The notes under the pieces were generated by a model. The model was given only the letters and a program-made list of their open reading frames with translations, had not been told where the DNA came from and did no database searches. Below are positions 24,135-33,525 of a DNA stretch of 64,000 nucleotides, in pieces. Source of the stretch: Arthrobacter sp. EM1. Its GTDB lineage: Bacteria > Actinomycetota > Actinomycetes > Actinomycetales > Micrococcaceae. Within the stretch, counting starts at the first letter, position 1. The number at the start of each line of letters is the position of its first letter. The DNA lies in assembly GCF_029964055.1 (NCBI RefSeq), contig NZ_CP124836.1:744001-808000 (forward strand), given 5' to 3'. The translations under genes and the position numbers were made by a program.

Positions 24135-27100
24135 ATGAGCCTCAACGGCCCCACTCTCACCGGTCTGCGCCGTGTCCTTGCCGAAGACCGGAACTACGCC
24201 CGCGTCCGCGCCGAAGCCGCCCGCGGTTTCGCGGACCGCAGCGAGGACTACCAGATCAGTGCCCCCGCCGGCCTGCGTTCCGCCCTGCTCGCGGAAATGG
24301 CTGACGGACTGGCCGCGGCCGGGACCAGCACCGAAACCCCGGCGGCCGGCAGCACCGATGGCAGCGGCCCCGAGCCCGTCGTCCTGGCCATCACCGCGAC
24401 GGGCCGTGAAGCCGAGGACCTGACCGAGGCGCTGCGTGCCTTCCTCCCTGCCGACGCCGTCGCAGAGTTCCCCAGCTGGGAAACCCTCCCGCACGAACGG
24501 CTCTCGCCGCGCTCGGATACTGTGGGCCGGCGCCTGTCGGTACTGCGCCGGCTGGCACATCCCGAATCAACCACGGCCGGCAGGCTGCGCGTGGTAGTGG
24601 CCCCGGTCCGCGCCGTGGTCCAGCCAATCGTGGCAGGCTTGGGCGAACTGGCCCCTGTCACCCTGAAGGTCGGACAGGAGGTCCCTTTCAGCGACGTCGT
24701 CCGGAACCTGGCCGACGCCGCCTACGCCCGGGTGGACATGGTGACCCGCCGCGGTGAGTTCGCCGTCCGCGGCGGGATGCTTGACGTTTTCCCGCCCACC
24801 GAGGACCATCCCATCCGGGTGGAGTTCTTCGGCGACGAAGTAGACCAAATGCGTTGGTTTGCCGTCGCCGACCAGCGCTCGCTCACCGGGCCCGGGGTGC
24901 ACCACCCCACCGAACTGCACGCCCCGCCGTGCCGCGAGATTCTGATCACCCCCGCCGTGATGTCCCGCGCCGCGACACTGAAATCGCAGCTCCCCGCCGC
25001 CGCTGACATGCTGGAAAAAATCGCCGGCGGCATCGCCGTCGAGGGTATGGAGTCCCTGGCCCCGGTGCTCGTGGACGCCATGGTGCCGTTCTTGGACCAG
25101 TTCCCGGCCGGTTCCATGGCGGTGGTGATCGAGCCCGAGAAGGTCAGGACCCGCGCCCATGACCTTGCAGCCACCAATGAGGAATTCCTTGAGGCAGCAT
25201 GGTCCACCGCATCCGACGGCGGGACCGCGCCGCTCGATTTGAGCGCCGCGGCGTCCGAGGCGCTGCACTCGGCCAGTTTCCGCTCGCTCACGGAAACCCG
25301 TACCGCTGCCCTGGCACACGAGGTGTCCTGGTGGTCGATCACCTCGCTGGCCACCGACGAGGAATTGCTGCCCGACGTCGACGTGCTGAACCTGCACGCC
25401 CGCGAACCCCGCGGCTACCAGGGCGACGTCGCCGAAATGATGGACTTCATCGGCTCCCGGGTGCGCGGGCAGTGGCGGATCGTTGTGGTCACGGAAGGCC
25501 CCGGCCCTGCCCAGCGGCTCGCGGAACTCTTCCACGACCACAACATTCCCTGCGCCCGGGTCGACGCCCTGGACGAGGACCCCCAGGCAGGGCTGATCGA
25601 GGTGACAACGGCCGCCGTCGGACGCGGTTTTGTCCTGGACCCGCTCAAGGTTGCGCTGCTGACCGAGGCCGACCTGCTGGGCCGGACGTCCGCGGGGTCC
25701 ACCAAGGACATGCGCCGGATGCCGTCCAAGCGGCGGAACGCCGTCGATCCGCTGCAGTTGGTGGCCGGTGACTCCGTAGTCCACGAACAACACGGCATCG
25801 GCCGGTTCGTGGAGCTGATCCAGCGCAAGGTGGCCGGCGGCGGCGACGGGGTGCGCGAGTACCTGGTGCTCGAATACGCGCCGTCCAAGCGCGGCGCCCC
25901 GGGCGACCGGCTTTTTGTCCCCACTGACCAGCTTGACCAGGTCACCCGCTACGTCGGCGGGGACACCCCGGCGCTGAGCAAGATGGGCGGCGCTGACTGG
26001 GCAAGCACCAAATCCAAGGCGCGCAAGGCGGTCAAGGAGATCGCCGGCGAGCTGATCCGGCTCTACTCGGCCCGGATGGCCTCCCGCGGGTACGCCTTCG
26101 GCGCGGACACCCCGTGGCAGCGCGAACTTGAGGAAGCGTTCCCGTATGTGGAGACCCCGGACCAGCTGACCACCATCAACGAGGTCAAGGCCGACATGGA
26201 GCGGGAGATCCCGATGGACCGGCTGATCTCCGGTGATGTTGGCTACGGCAAGACCGAGATAGCGGTGCGGGCGGCGTTTAAGGCCGTCCAGGACGGCAAG
26301 CAGGTGGCCGTACTGGTGCCGACGACGCTGCTTGCCCAGCAGCACTATGAAACGTTTACCGAGCGGTTCTCCGGCTTCCCGCTGGTGGTCAGGCCGCTGT
26401 CCCGTTTCCAGAGCGGCAAGGAAGCGAAGGAAACAGCCGAGGGCGTTAAGGTCGGTTCCGTGGACGTGGTGATCGGGACCCACCGGCTGCTCTCCAAGGA
26501 CTTCGCGTTTAAGGACCTGGGCCTCGTGATCGTGGACGAGGAGCAGCGCTTCGGCGTCGAACACAAGGAGGCGCTCAAAAAGATGCGCACCAACGTGGAC
26601 GTCCTGGCCATGAGCGCCACCCCGATTCCCCGGACCCTGGAGATGTCGTTGACGGGAATCCGCGAGACCTCGACGCTGGCCACCCCGCCGGAGGAACGCC
26701 ACCCGGTCCTGACGTATGTCGGCCCGTACACGGACAAGCAGACGTCCGCAGCGATCCGCCGCGAGCTGATGCGCGAAGGCCAGGTGTTCCTGGTGCACAA
26801 CCGGGTCTCCAGCATCGACCGCACCGCGGCGAAGATCCGCGAGCTTGTCCCGGAAGCCCGGGTGGAGGTGGCGCACGGGCAGATGTCCGAGAGCCGGCTT
26901 GAACAGATCATCGTGGACTTCTGGGAAAAACGCTTCGACGTGCTGGTCTGCACCACCATCATCGAGACCGGCCTGGACATCTCCAACGCCAACACGCTGA
27001 TCGTGGACGGGGCGGACAAGTACGGGCTCTCGCAGCTGCACCAGCTGCGCGGACGGGTGGGCCGCGGCCGGGAACGGGCCTACGCATACTTCCTGTATCC

Positions 27101-27818
27101 CGTGGAAAAGCCGCTGGGCGAGGTGGCGCTGGAACGGCTCAAGGCCGTTGCCGCCCACAACGAGCTTGGCGCCGGCATGCAGCTGGCCATGAAGGACCTT
27201 GAGATCCGCGGGGCCGGCAACCTCCTGGGCGGGGAACAGTCCGGCCATATCCAGGGCGTTGGCTTCGACCTCTATATCCGCCTGGTCGGCGAGGCAGTCG
27301 CGGAATACCGCGGCGAGGCCGAGGAGAAAGCCGCGGAAATGAAGATCGAGCTGCCGGTCAATGCGCACCTGCCGCACGACTACGTGCCGGGCGAACGGCT
27401 GCGCCTCGAGGCATACCGGAAGCTCGCCGGGGCGATTACCTACGCGGCGATAGATGAGGTGCTCGCCGAGCTGGTGGACCGCTACGGCGAATTGCCGCTG
27501 CCGGCGACGAACCTGATCGACGTTGCCCGCTTCCGGGTGGGGGCCCGCGAGGCCGGGCTGTCCGACGTGGCCCTGCAGGGCAATTTCATCAAGTTCTCCC
27601 CGGCTCAGCTGCCGGAGTCCAAACTCATGCGGCTCACCCGGATGTACCCCGGAGCACAGTCCAAGCCGGCCCTGGACGCGGTGCTCATCCCGAAGCCGAA
27701 GACCGCCCGGATCGGCGGCCGGGACCTGCAGGACGCCGAGATCCTCGAATGGGCCAACGGCGTCATCCGCAACATCTTCTCCGACGCACCACTATCTGCC
27801 GCGCCGGCGGTGACGTAG
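24135..27818 (+). CDS. mfd: Transcription-repair coupling factor
   Basis: 1227 aa, ATG at 24135 with CAGGAG 8 nt upstream. The UvrB-like N-terminal part has EFPSWETLPHERLSPRSDTVG; the RNA-polymerase-interacting domain (about 545-615) has VVHEQHGIGRFVEL and YAPSKRGAPGDRLFVPTDQLDQVTRYVGG; the translocase has Walker A SGDVGYGKTEIAV (about 700), DEEQRFGVEHKE (about 800), SATPIPRTLEMS, RVGRGRERAYAYFLY and a C-terminal D7 domain. Mfd removes stalled RNA polymerase and recruits UvrA. Full length for the family. A metal-dependent hydrolase-like membrane gene follows within 6 bp. Confidence 0.98.
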   Translation: MSLNGPTLTGLRRVLAEDRNYARVRAEAARGFADRSEDYQISAPAGLRSALLAEMADGLAAAGTSTETPAAGSTDGSGPEPVVLAITATGREAEDLTEALRAFLPADAVAEFPSWETLPHERLSPRSDTVGRRLSVLRRLAHPESTTAGRLRVVVAPVRAVVQPIVAGLGELAPVTLKVGQEVPFSDVVRNLADAAYARVDMVTRRGEFAVRGGMLDVFPPTEDHPIRVEFFGDEVDQMRWFAVADQRSLTGPGVHHPTELHAPPCREILITPAVMSRAATLKSQLPAAADMLEKIAGGIAVEGMESLAPVLVDAMVPFLDQFPAGSMAVVIEPEKVRTRAHDLAATNEEFLEAAWSTASDGGTAPLDLSAAASEALHSASFRSLTETRTAALAHEVSWWSITSLATDEELLPDVDVLNLHAREPRGYQGDVAEMMDFIGSRVRGQWRIVVVTEGPGPAQRLAELFHDHNIPCARVDALDEDPQAGLIEVTTAAVGRGFVLDPLKVALLTEADLLGRTSAGSTKDMRRMPSKRRNAVDPLQLVAGDSVVHEQHGIGRFVELIQRKVAGGGDGVREYLVLEYAPSKRGAPGDRLFVPTDQLDQVTRYVGGDTPALSKMGGADWASTKSKARKAVKEIAGELIRLYSARMASRGYAFGADTPWQRELEEAFPYVETPDQLTTINEVKADMEREIPMDRLISGDVGYGKTEIAVRAAFKAVQDGKQVAVLVPTTLLAQQHYETFTERFSGFPLVVRPLSRFQSGKEAKETAEGVKVGSVDVVIGTHRLLSKDFAFKDLGLVIVDEEQRFGVEHKEALKKMRTNVDVLAMSATPIPRTLEMSLTGIRETSTLATPPEERHPVLTYVGPYTDKQTSAAIRRELMREGQVFLVHNRVSSIDRTAAKIRELVPEARVEVAHGQMSESRLEQIIVDFWEKRFDVLVCTTIIETGLDISNANTLIVDGADKYGLSQLHQLRGRVGRGRERAYAYFLYPVEKPLGEVALERLKAVAAHNELGAGMQLAMKDLEIRGAGNLLGGEQSGHIQGVGFDLYIRLVGEAVAEYRGEAEEKAAEMKIELPVNAHLPHDYVPGERLRLEAYRKLAGAITYAAIDEVLAELVDRYGELPLPATNLIDVARFRVGAREAGLSDVALQGNFIKFSPAQLPESKLMRLTRMYPGAQSKPALDAVLIPKPKTARIGGRDLQDAEILEWANGVIRNIFSDAPLSAAPAVT

Positions 27819-27824
27819 CCGGTG

Positions 27825-28655
27825 ATGGGAGGACACCACGCCGCGTCGGGAGCCGCGGCGTGGGTTGCCGTTGCGTCAACTGGCCCCTACGCGATGGGCT
27901 GGTATCCGCTGGATGCTACCGGGATCCTTATCGGCGGGATGGCGACGGCGGGAACAGCGCTTGTCTGCGACTGGGACCACCGCTCCAGCACTGTGGCGCA
28001 CTCGCTGCCGCCGCTGTCGAACATAATCGCGGTCGGCATCGAGAACGTCTCCGGCGGGCACCGCCAGGGCACCCATTCGCTGCTCGGTGCGGCGTTTTTT
28101 GTACTGATCGCGGCGCTGGCCGGGCAACTCCAGCTTCAGACGGACTGGGGCCTGCTATCGGTGGGCGCCGGACTGCTGTGTATGTTTATGATCAATATCG
28201 CCGCGAAGGCGCTGAAGCTCTTCCCGAAGTACGGTTGGATCAGCAACTGGGTCTTCGCCCTCACGATGGCCGGGCTGGTGACTTGGTTCGCGCCGCACCA
28301 GTGGGGCTGGCTCCCGGTCTCGATGCTGACCGGCGTGCTGGTGCACATTGTCGGGGACATGATCACCACCGGGGGAGTGCCGCTGCTCTGGCCGATAGTG
28401 GTCAAACCGCCGAAGTTCCTGCGCAAACTGCCGCTGCTCAAGAACGTCTGGAGGGCCAACGGCGCGTTCTCCATCCCGCTGCTGGGCCGCGCCGGTTCAC
28501 GCCGCGAATGGTTCATCCTGATCCCGGTCAGCGCCTATGCCATGATCGGGATGTTCGGCGCCGCGCTGGCCCTGGCCAGGGAGCACTGGCCCGCCGCGGC
28601 CGCGCTGGGCACCGGGCTCACCGAGAGCCTGATCGGGCTGCTTGCCGGGGCCTGA
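27825..28655 (+). CDS. DUF457 (YdjM-like) membrane-bound metal-dependent hydrolase
   Basis: 276 aa. GTG at 27822 and ATG at 27825 are adjacent; neither has a clear ribosome site, so translation is probably coupled to mfd, which stops at 27818. Family hallmarks are an N-terminal HH (GGHHAASG), CDWDHRSSTVAHSLPPLS, a GGHRQGTHSLLGA segment and VHIVGDMITTGGVPLLWPI, the spaced His/Asp residues of the YdjM family, with about six membrane helices. Physiological substrate unknown. It ends at a strong terminator. Confidence 0.85.
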   Translation: MGGHHAASGAAAWVAVASTGPYAMGWYPLDATGILIGGMATAGTALVCDWDHRSSTVAHSLPPLSNIIAVGIENVSGGHRQGTHSLLGAAFFVLIAALAGQLQLQTDWGLLSVGAGLLCMFMINIAAKALKLFPKYGWISNWVFALTMAGLVTWFAPHQWGWLPVSMLTGVLVHIVGDMITTGGVPLLWPIVVKPPKFLRKLPLLKNVWRANGAFSIPLLGRAGSRREWFILIPVSAYAMIGMFGAALALAREHWPAAAALGTGLTESLIGLLAGA

Positions 28656-28671
28656 CGGACACCTGGTTAAA

Positions 28672-28705
28672 CGGCTGAAGCCCCGGAGATCCGGGGCTTC
28701 AGCCG
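28672..28705. terminator. Bidirectional hairpin terminator
   Basis: Perfect 15-bp stem CGGCTGAAGCCCCGG / CCGGGGCTTCAGCCG with an AGAT loop between convergent genes. The minus-strand reading is followed by TTTAAC. Confidence 0.8.
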
Positions 28706-28723
28706 TAAAAGTCCGGTGCTGCG

Positions 28724-28957
28724 TTAGTTTTCGCCGGCGGAGTCCGAGCGGCCAAGAATCGTCTGCGGGATCCAGAACGCCGCGGCGAACAGGACCAGGC
28801 AGGCGGCCATCGGCCACGGGTTGCCCAGCGTCAGGAAGTTCAGCGAGTACAGGGAACCGCCAAAGAGGACCATCATCAGGACAAACAAAATGATGGTGGA
28901 ACCGAGGCTGTTCTCGTTCTGCGGCGTCTGCTGGGTCTTGGCGGTATTGCTGGACAT
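28724..28957 (-). CDS. Small membrane protein, function unknown
   Basis: 77 aa from ATG at 28957, with GAGGAGG about 9 nt upstream. A polar Gln/Asn-rich N-terminus is followed by two membrane helices (STIILFVLMMVLFGGSLYSL and PMAACLVLFAAAFWIPQTIL). I do not recognise a family. It lies 57 bp downstream of deoC in the same direction, so probably co-transcribed. Confidence 0.75.
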   Translation of the reverse strand: MSSNTAKTQQTPQNENSLGSTIILFVLMMVLFGGSLYSLNFLTLGNPWPMAACLVLFAAAFWIPQTILGRSDSAGEN

Positions 28958-29014
28958 TCGTTCGTTCCTCCTCGGCCCCGTAGGGCTCAAAACTGTGGCG
29001 GCTGCCGGAGCGGA

Positions 29015-29698
29015 TCAGTACGCGGACGAACCCTGTTCACCGTTGACGATCGCGATTCCGGAGCTGGCGCCAATACGTGTTGCACCTGCAGCAATCATAG
29101 CCCGTGCATCGGCGAGCGAACGCACCCCGCCCGAGGCCTTGACTCCGAGGTCAGGGCCCACCGCGCGGCGCATCAGCGCGACGTCCGCAACGGTGGCGCC
29201 GCCACCGTTGAAGCCGGTGGAGGTCTTCACAAAATCGGCGCCGGCCTCGACGGCCGCTTCGCAGGCGAGCACCTTCTGGGCGTCGTCAAGCAGGGCGGTT
29301 TCGATGATGACCTTCAGGATCGCGCCGCCGTCATGCACTGCGGTGGCCACGGCCCGGATGTCATCGGCCAGGGCGCCCTTGTCGTTGGCCCGGGCCGCGG
29401 CAATGTTGATCACCATGTCGACTTCTTCGGCACCGTCCAGCACGGCGCCGCGGGCCTCAAAGGCCTTGACGTCGCTGGGGGTGGCACCGAGGGGGAAGCC
29501 GACGACTGAGCACGTGAGCACGTCTGTTCCCTTTAAGGCCTTTTTGACCGTCTTGACCCAGACCGGGTTGACGCACACAGACTTGAACCGATACTCGGCG
29601 GCCTCGGCACAGACCGAGAGGATCTCAGCTTCGCTGGCCTCCGGCTTGAGCAGGGTGTGGTCGATGTAGGAGGCAATGTTCGCGGCTTCGTCGCTCAT
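29015..29698 (-). CDS. deoC: Deoxyribose-phosphate aldolase
   Basis: 227 aa from ATG at 29698, with GGAAAGGGA upstream. DeoC motifs in order: [67 protein letters not shown] (Schiff-base region), [11 protein letters not shown] and VKASGGVRS (second Lys). It splits deoxyribose-5-phosphate to acetaldehyde and glyceraldehyde-3-phosphate. It shares the nucleoside-salvage theme with the phosphosugar mutase and purine-nucleoside phosphorylase within 5 kb. Confidence 0.96.
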   Translation of the reverse strand: MSDEAANIASYIDHTLLKPEASEAEILSVCAEAAEYRFKSVCVNPVWVKTVKKALKGTDVLTCSVVGFPLGATPSDVKAFEARGAVLDGAEEVDMVINIAAARANDKGALADDIRAVATAVHDGGAILKVIIETALLDDAQKVLACEAAVEAGADFVKTSTGFNGGGATVADVALMRRAVGPDLGVKASGGVRSLADARAMIAAGATRIGASSGIAIVNGEQGSSAY

Positions 29699-29865
29699 GG
29701 TGGTCCCTTTCCTGGCGGGCCTGGGACTGGGATTTAGCCCCTGAGTTGTCCCTTCGGGGGCCTTGTGGGCCTGCAGACACCGCATTCTTCGTCGCTTCTC
29801 AGGTGTCCATCTTGCCACAACAGGACCGTCGCCCGCGGGCGTCCGCCCAGCCGGCCGGCAATGGT

Positions 29866-30726
29866 TCAGGCGGCCTCCGAGAGGAACTCCGGCAGGCCGT
29901 CCTGAAGCAGTTGCGAGGCGCACACGGAAGCGGCGGAGGAAGCGGCCACCAGCAGCCCCAAGCGCACGCCGTCGAACACTGCGGCGTCCCCGATGGCCCA
30001 GATTCCAGGCACGGACGTGCGGAAGTCGCGGCCGATGACGATGCCGCCGTGCCGTGCTGTGGTGAGCCCGGCACTGACCGCGAGGGCGTCACGGGCAATC
30101 GGTTCCTCGGCCAGAACCACCAGGTCCGCGGCCATCACGGAGCCGTCCTCGAACACAAGACCGCCGGCGGGGGGTGTGGAACCGGCAAGGTTGGGTACCA
30201 CGGAGGCCGGACGCCGCGTGGTGCGGATGGGGCGGATACCACGGGCGCGCAACACAGCCTCGGCCTGACCCGCGGCGGTCCCGGTGCCAACCAGGATCCC
30301 CAGGGGCCTGCGGCCCAGGACGCGGGTGATATCCCTGACGGCCTCGCCCAGCCGGGCCGCGTCATCGATGGTGGCGTAGTTCAGGCACCGGCCCTCACCT
30401 GGGAGCGGGGCGCCGACGGGCGAGGACCCGGTCGCGATCACCAGGTGGTCGTAGTTGAATTCCAGGCCATCCGAGGTCGTGACGCAGCGGCTGTCCGGGT
30501 CGATGTAGCTCGCCGGCTGGCCAAGCCGCACGGAAACCTGCGGGAGGGCCGCGAGTTCCAGCAACTGCCCGGAAGCATCATCTCGATTGCTCAGCACTGT
30601 AATCCCGCCGGCGAACGGGGTCCGTGTGAGCTGGCGGACCAGGGCCTGCGCGGCGGGGCCGGCGCCGGCAATAACGATCCGGGGCCGGGCAGCTGACGGA
30701 GCAGGAACGGGGGAACTGGCGGACAT
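29866..30726 (-). CDS. FAD/NAD(P)-dependent oxidoreductase, NirB-N-terminal-like
   Basis: 286 aa from ATG at 30726 with GAAAGGGC upstream. FAD-binding [32 protein letters not shown], a NAD-binding [22 protein letters not shown] and the C-terminal [19 protein letters not shown]. Short for the class (normally about 400 aa). The spacing and the [14 protein letters not shown] segment recall the N-terminal FAD module of NirB-type nitrite reductases. It lies just before the remnants of hemD-like and nirD genes, so it may be a companion of the lost nitrite reductase. It has no Fe-S or siroheme domain. Whether it still works is unclear. Confidence 0.75.
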   Translation of the reverse strand: MSASSPVPAPSAARPRIVIAGAGPAAQALVRQLTRTPFAGGITVLSNRDDASGQLLELAALPQVSVRLGQPASYIDPDSRCVTTSDGLEFNYDHLVIATGSSPVGAPLPGEGRCLNYATIDDAARLGEAVRDITRVLGRRPLGILVGTGTAAGQAEAVLRARGIRPIRTTRRPASVVPNLAGSTPPAGGLVFEDGSVMAADLVVLAEEPIARDALAVSAGLTTARHGGIVIGRDFRTSVPGIWAIGDAAVFDGVRLGLLVAASSAASVCASQLLQDGLPEFLSEAA

Positions 30727-30875
30727 GGTGAGGCCCTTTCGATGGCGGCCGGTGGTGTGGCCGGAGTCCTTGATGGTCCCCAGCCTAGGCGGGCGATCTT
30801 TCCGGGGTGTTTCACCGGTGTTGCCGGATTTTGGGGTTCCGTTTCCCAATGTTTACCAGCCGGTAATGGCGTGCG

Positions 30876-31379
30876 TCACACGCCGATCCGGTAGCCGCGC
30901 TTCACCACGGTTTCCACCAGCCGGCCATCGGGCAGGGCGGAGCGCAGTCTGCTGACGGTCATGTCCAGGGCGTGCACGGAACCGTGGAGTCCCAACAGCT
31001 CGGAGAGTGACTCGCGGGACAGCACAGCGCCGCCGGCGCCCAGCAGCGCCCGCAGCAGCAGCAGCTGGGCCGGAGTCAGCTCGACCGGACCACCATCGAT
31101 CCGCAGGGAGCGGCCGCGGAGTTCCACCCGGCCCGAGACGGTATCCAGGCGGCGGACGTGGTTGAGGGCAAGGTGCTCCACCACGAGCCGGATCAGGGCG
31201 CCCAGCCGGAACCGGTCCGGGACCAGCGGCTGCAGCCCGGCATCGATCAGCGGCTGCGCCGTAATGGGACCGACCACTGCGGTGGCGACAGTGGTCTTCA
31301 GGCTCGCCACGAGTTCCCTGTAAACGCCCATCTCGTGCGCCGTGCTCCACATGGCATCCACGGCCTGGGGCGAGGCGGC
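30876..31379 (-). pseudogene. Uroporphyrinogen-III synthase-like/winged-helix protein, 3' part only
   Basis: Reading leftward from about 31379, SPQAVDAMWSTAHEMGVY, TTVATAVVGPITAQPLIDAGL and PDRFRLGALIRLVVEHL match the second lobe of HemD-like proteins. VELTPAQLLLLRALL...DMTVSRLRSALPDGRLVETVVKRGYRIGV is the C-terminal winged helix of the two-domain actinobacterial form. The first lobe, about half of a normal protein, is missing. Upstream, the frame runs antisense through nirD sequence and has no homology. Such proteins usually adjoin nirBD and may regulate it. The open frame to 31535 is thus not a real start. Confidence 0.8.
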
Positions 31380-31641
31380 GCTGATTGCCGGGCACCAGGT
31401 GGCATTGTTCCGCACGGCAACCGGCGAGGTGTTTGCGGTCGGCCACGAGGACCCAGCCACCGGGGCGCACGTGATGGCCCGCGGGATAACCGGCTCCCGC
31501 GGGATGCGCCACACGCTCGCTTCACCGCTGCACAAGGAGGTCTATGACCTCGCAACGGGGGAGTGCCTGGGCAAGCCGGGCCTTCGGCTCCCGACCTTCG
31601 GTACCCGGATTGTGGGCGGGTGCATTGAGGTCGAGCTGTAG
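31375..31641 (+). pseudogene. nirD: Nitrite reductase small subunit NirD, 3' part only
   Basis: AALIAGHQVALFRTATGEVF, VGHEDPATGAHVMARGITG, LASPLHKEVYDLATGECL and GLRLPTFGTRIVGGCIEVEL follow the Rieske-like NirD family to its C-terminus. The first 20 or so residues of a normal NirD (the W-x-x-VC stretch and its lead-in) are absent: upstream of about 31375 the sequence abruptly becomes the antisense of the hemD-like remnant. No nirB lies before it. The gene is a fragment and its only ATG (31342) lies in foreign sequence. Confidence 0.8.
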
Positions 31642-31650
31642 CCCCGGAGG

Positions 31651-33396
31651 CTACAACCCGAGCGCCTCGCGGACATCTGCCAGCACGCCGTCAAGCGCGG
31701 CGCGTGCCTCGTGCCGCGCTGCGGGCAGCTCGGCGGCCGATCCGACGTTGCGGATGACCTCCAGGTAGCACTTGAGCTTCGGCTCTGTGCCGCTGGGGCG
31801 GATGATGATGCGGCTGAGGTCCTTCGTCAGGTACAGCAGGCCGTCGGTGGGCGGCAGCTGATCGCTGCCGTCCGCGAGGTCCGTGATGGATTCGACTGCG
31901 GAGCCGCCAAAGGACTCCGGCGGGCTGACGCGCAGCCGGTTCATCATGGCGTCCAGCAGGCCCAGGTCTGCGACCCGGATGCTGAGCTGGTCGCTCGCAT
32001 GGAGCCCGTGCACCAGGTAAAGCTCGTCGAGGGTGTCGAAGATGGTTTTGCCCTGCGCCTTGGCCGCGGCCGCGAATTCCGCGATCAGTACCGCCGCCGA
32101 GATCCCGTCTTTGTCCCGGACCAGGTCGGGGGCGACGCAGTAACCCAGCGCCTCTTCGTAGCCATACAGCAGGCCGGGAACGCGGGCGATCCACTTGAAG
32201 CCGGTGAGGGTTTCCTCGTGGGCGTAGCCTGACGCAGCCGCGATCCGTGCCAGCAGCCGCGAGGACACGATCGAATTAGCGAAAACACCTGCCGTGGTTT
32301 CGGTGCTGCCGGCGGCTGCCAGCCGGGCCACGATGTGCGCGCCGAGCAGCGCGCCGACCTCGTCGCCGCGCAGCATCCGCCAGGATCCGGTATCGGGGTC
32401 CTTGGCAGCAACCGCTGCGCGGTCCGCGTCGGGGTCGTTGGCGATCACGATGTCCGCATCCTCCCGGGCCGCGGTCTCGAGGGCCAGGTCCAGGGCGCCG
32501 GGCTCTTCGGGGTTGGGGAAGTTCACGGTGGGGAAGTCCGGGTCCGGCTCGGCCTGTTCGCTCACCACCGTAACGTTGGCAAAACCGGCCGCGTGCAGCA
32601 CCGCGACGGCGGTTTTGCCGCCCACCCCGTGCATCGGGGTCAGGACGATGTTGAGGTCGCGGGCCGGAAAGTCCGCCGGCATGGCCAGTGCCGCGGCGGC
32701 GGCCTCGTAGCTGGCAACGATGGACGGATCCAGCACGGTCCATCCCGCCGTGGCGAGGGCGACGCCGGACAGCCCGCTGACCGCATCGATTTTGGCTGCG
32801 ATCAGGGCGTCGTAGGGCGCCACGATCTGCGCGCCGCGGCCGCTCTCCTCGACGGCGTGCCGGCCGAGGTACACCTTGTAACCGTTGTCCTGCGGCGGGT
32901 TGTGGCTGGCGGTCACCATCACACCGCCGTCGCACTCCAGCGCCCGGACCGCGTAGGCGAGCAGCGGGGTGGGCAGGGCTGACGGCATCAGGAAGGTGTT
33001 AATGCCGGCAGCGACGAGGATTGCGGCGGTTTCTTCCGCGAAGACATCCGAGTTGTGCCGTGCGTCGTAGCCGACGACGGCGCGTGGCCGGGTGCCGGGG
33101 GCGGCGTGGGCGACCGTGCCGGTCAGGAAGGCCGCGAAGCCTGCTGCGGCGCGGCGGACCACCATGCGGTTCATCCGGTTCGGGCCGGGCCCGAGGGCCG
33201 CGCGTAGGCCGGCGGTGCCGAACTGCAAGGTTCCGCTGAAACTGTCCGCGAGCTCCTGGCGGGCCGACGCGGCGCCGTCGTCGGCGAGGCGGATCAGTTC
33301 GGTCAGGGTGGCGGCGGTGGCGGGATCAGGGTCCTGGGTGGCCCAAGCCCGGGCGTCGCTCAGCAGTCGGGCGAGTTCGGCATCAGAAGACGTCAT
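31651..33396 (-). CDS. Phosphoglucomutase/phosphomannomutase family enzyme
   Basis: 581 aa from ATG at 33396. Family motifs: LQFGTAGLRAALGPGPNRMN, the phosphoserine loop VTASHNPPQDNGYKVYLG, the metal site VIANDPDADRAAVA, the sugar-binding GYEEALGYCV and phosphate loop RPSGTEPKLKCYLEV. Length and layout fit the PgcA/phosphopentomutase-like clade. Since deoC and purine-nucleoside phosphorylase are nearby, a phosphopentomutase role in nucleoside salvage is possible; glucose-1-phosphate for GalU is the other option. No ribosome site; TAGTTT ends 7 nt before the ATG, suggesting a leaderless mRNA. Confidence 0.93.
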   Translation of the reverse strand: MTSSDAELARLLSDARAWATQDPDPATAATLTELIRLADDGAASARQELADSFSGTLQFGTAGLRAALGPGPNRMNRMVVRRAAAGFAAFLTGTVAHAAPGTRPRAVVGYDARHNSDVFAEETAAILVAAGINTFLMPSALPTPLLAYAVRALECDGGVMVTASHNPPQDNGYKVYLGRHAVEESGRGAQIVAPYDALIAAKIDAVSGLSGVALATAGWTVLDPSIVASYEAAAAALAMPADFPARDLNIVLTPMHGVGGKTAVAVLHAAGFANVTVVSEQAEPDPDFPTVNFPNPEEPGALDLALETAAREDADIVIANDPDADRAAVAAKDPDTGSWRMLRGDEVGALLGAHIVARLAAAGSTETTAGVFANSIVSSRLLARIAAASGYAHEETLTGFKWIARVPGLLYGYEEALGYCVAPDLVRDKDGISAAVLIAEFAAAAKAQGKTIFDTLDELYLVHGLHASDQLSIRVADLGLLDAMMNRLRVSPPESFGGSAVESITDLADGSDQLPPTDGLLYLTKDLSRIIIRPSGTEPKLKCYLEVIRNVGSAAELPAARHEARAALDGVLADVREALGL

Positions 33397-33403
33397 AGCA
33401 ACC

Positions 33404-33409
33404 AAACTA
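33404..33409 (-). promoter_or_regulatory. -10 box, leaderless promoter of the phosphosugar mutase gene
   Basis: TAGTTT on the minus strand, 7 nt before the ATG. No -35 found. Confidence 0.4.
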
Positions 33410-33488
33410 GCCGCATTAGCGGCGGATGCCTTCCCGACAAGCGAGAGTCCCCTGAAAGATCGATCACAACCGGCTGGTGCTCCGGGCC

Positions 33489-33518
33489 TTGACAGCTATT
33501 TTTCCGGACACGTAGCGT
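33489..33518 (+). promoter_or_regulatory. Consensus promoter giving a leaderless Rrf2 mRNA
   Basis: TTGACA at 33489-33494 and TAGCGT at 33513-33518 with an 18-bp spacer. The ATG begins 7 nt after the -10 box, so transcription should start at or next to the start codon. There is no Shine-Dalgarno site. Confidence 0.75.
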
Positions 33519-33525
33519 CTGGAAC

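Noticed and set aside
24567-27377. 936-codon open frame on the minus strand opposite mfd
   Set aside because: Low-complexity His/Arg/Gly-rich translation typical of the antisense of a high-GC gene; mfd on the other strand has full family motifs.
31342-31374. ATG-initiated intact NirD
   Set aside because: The ATG and next ten codons are the reverse strand of the hemD-like remnant and do not match NirD.
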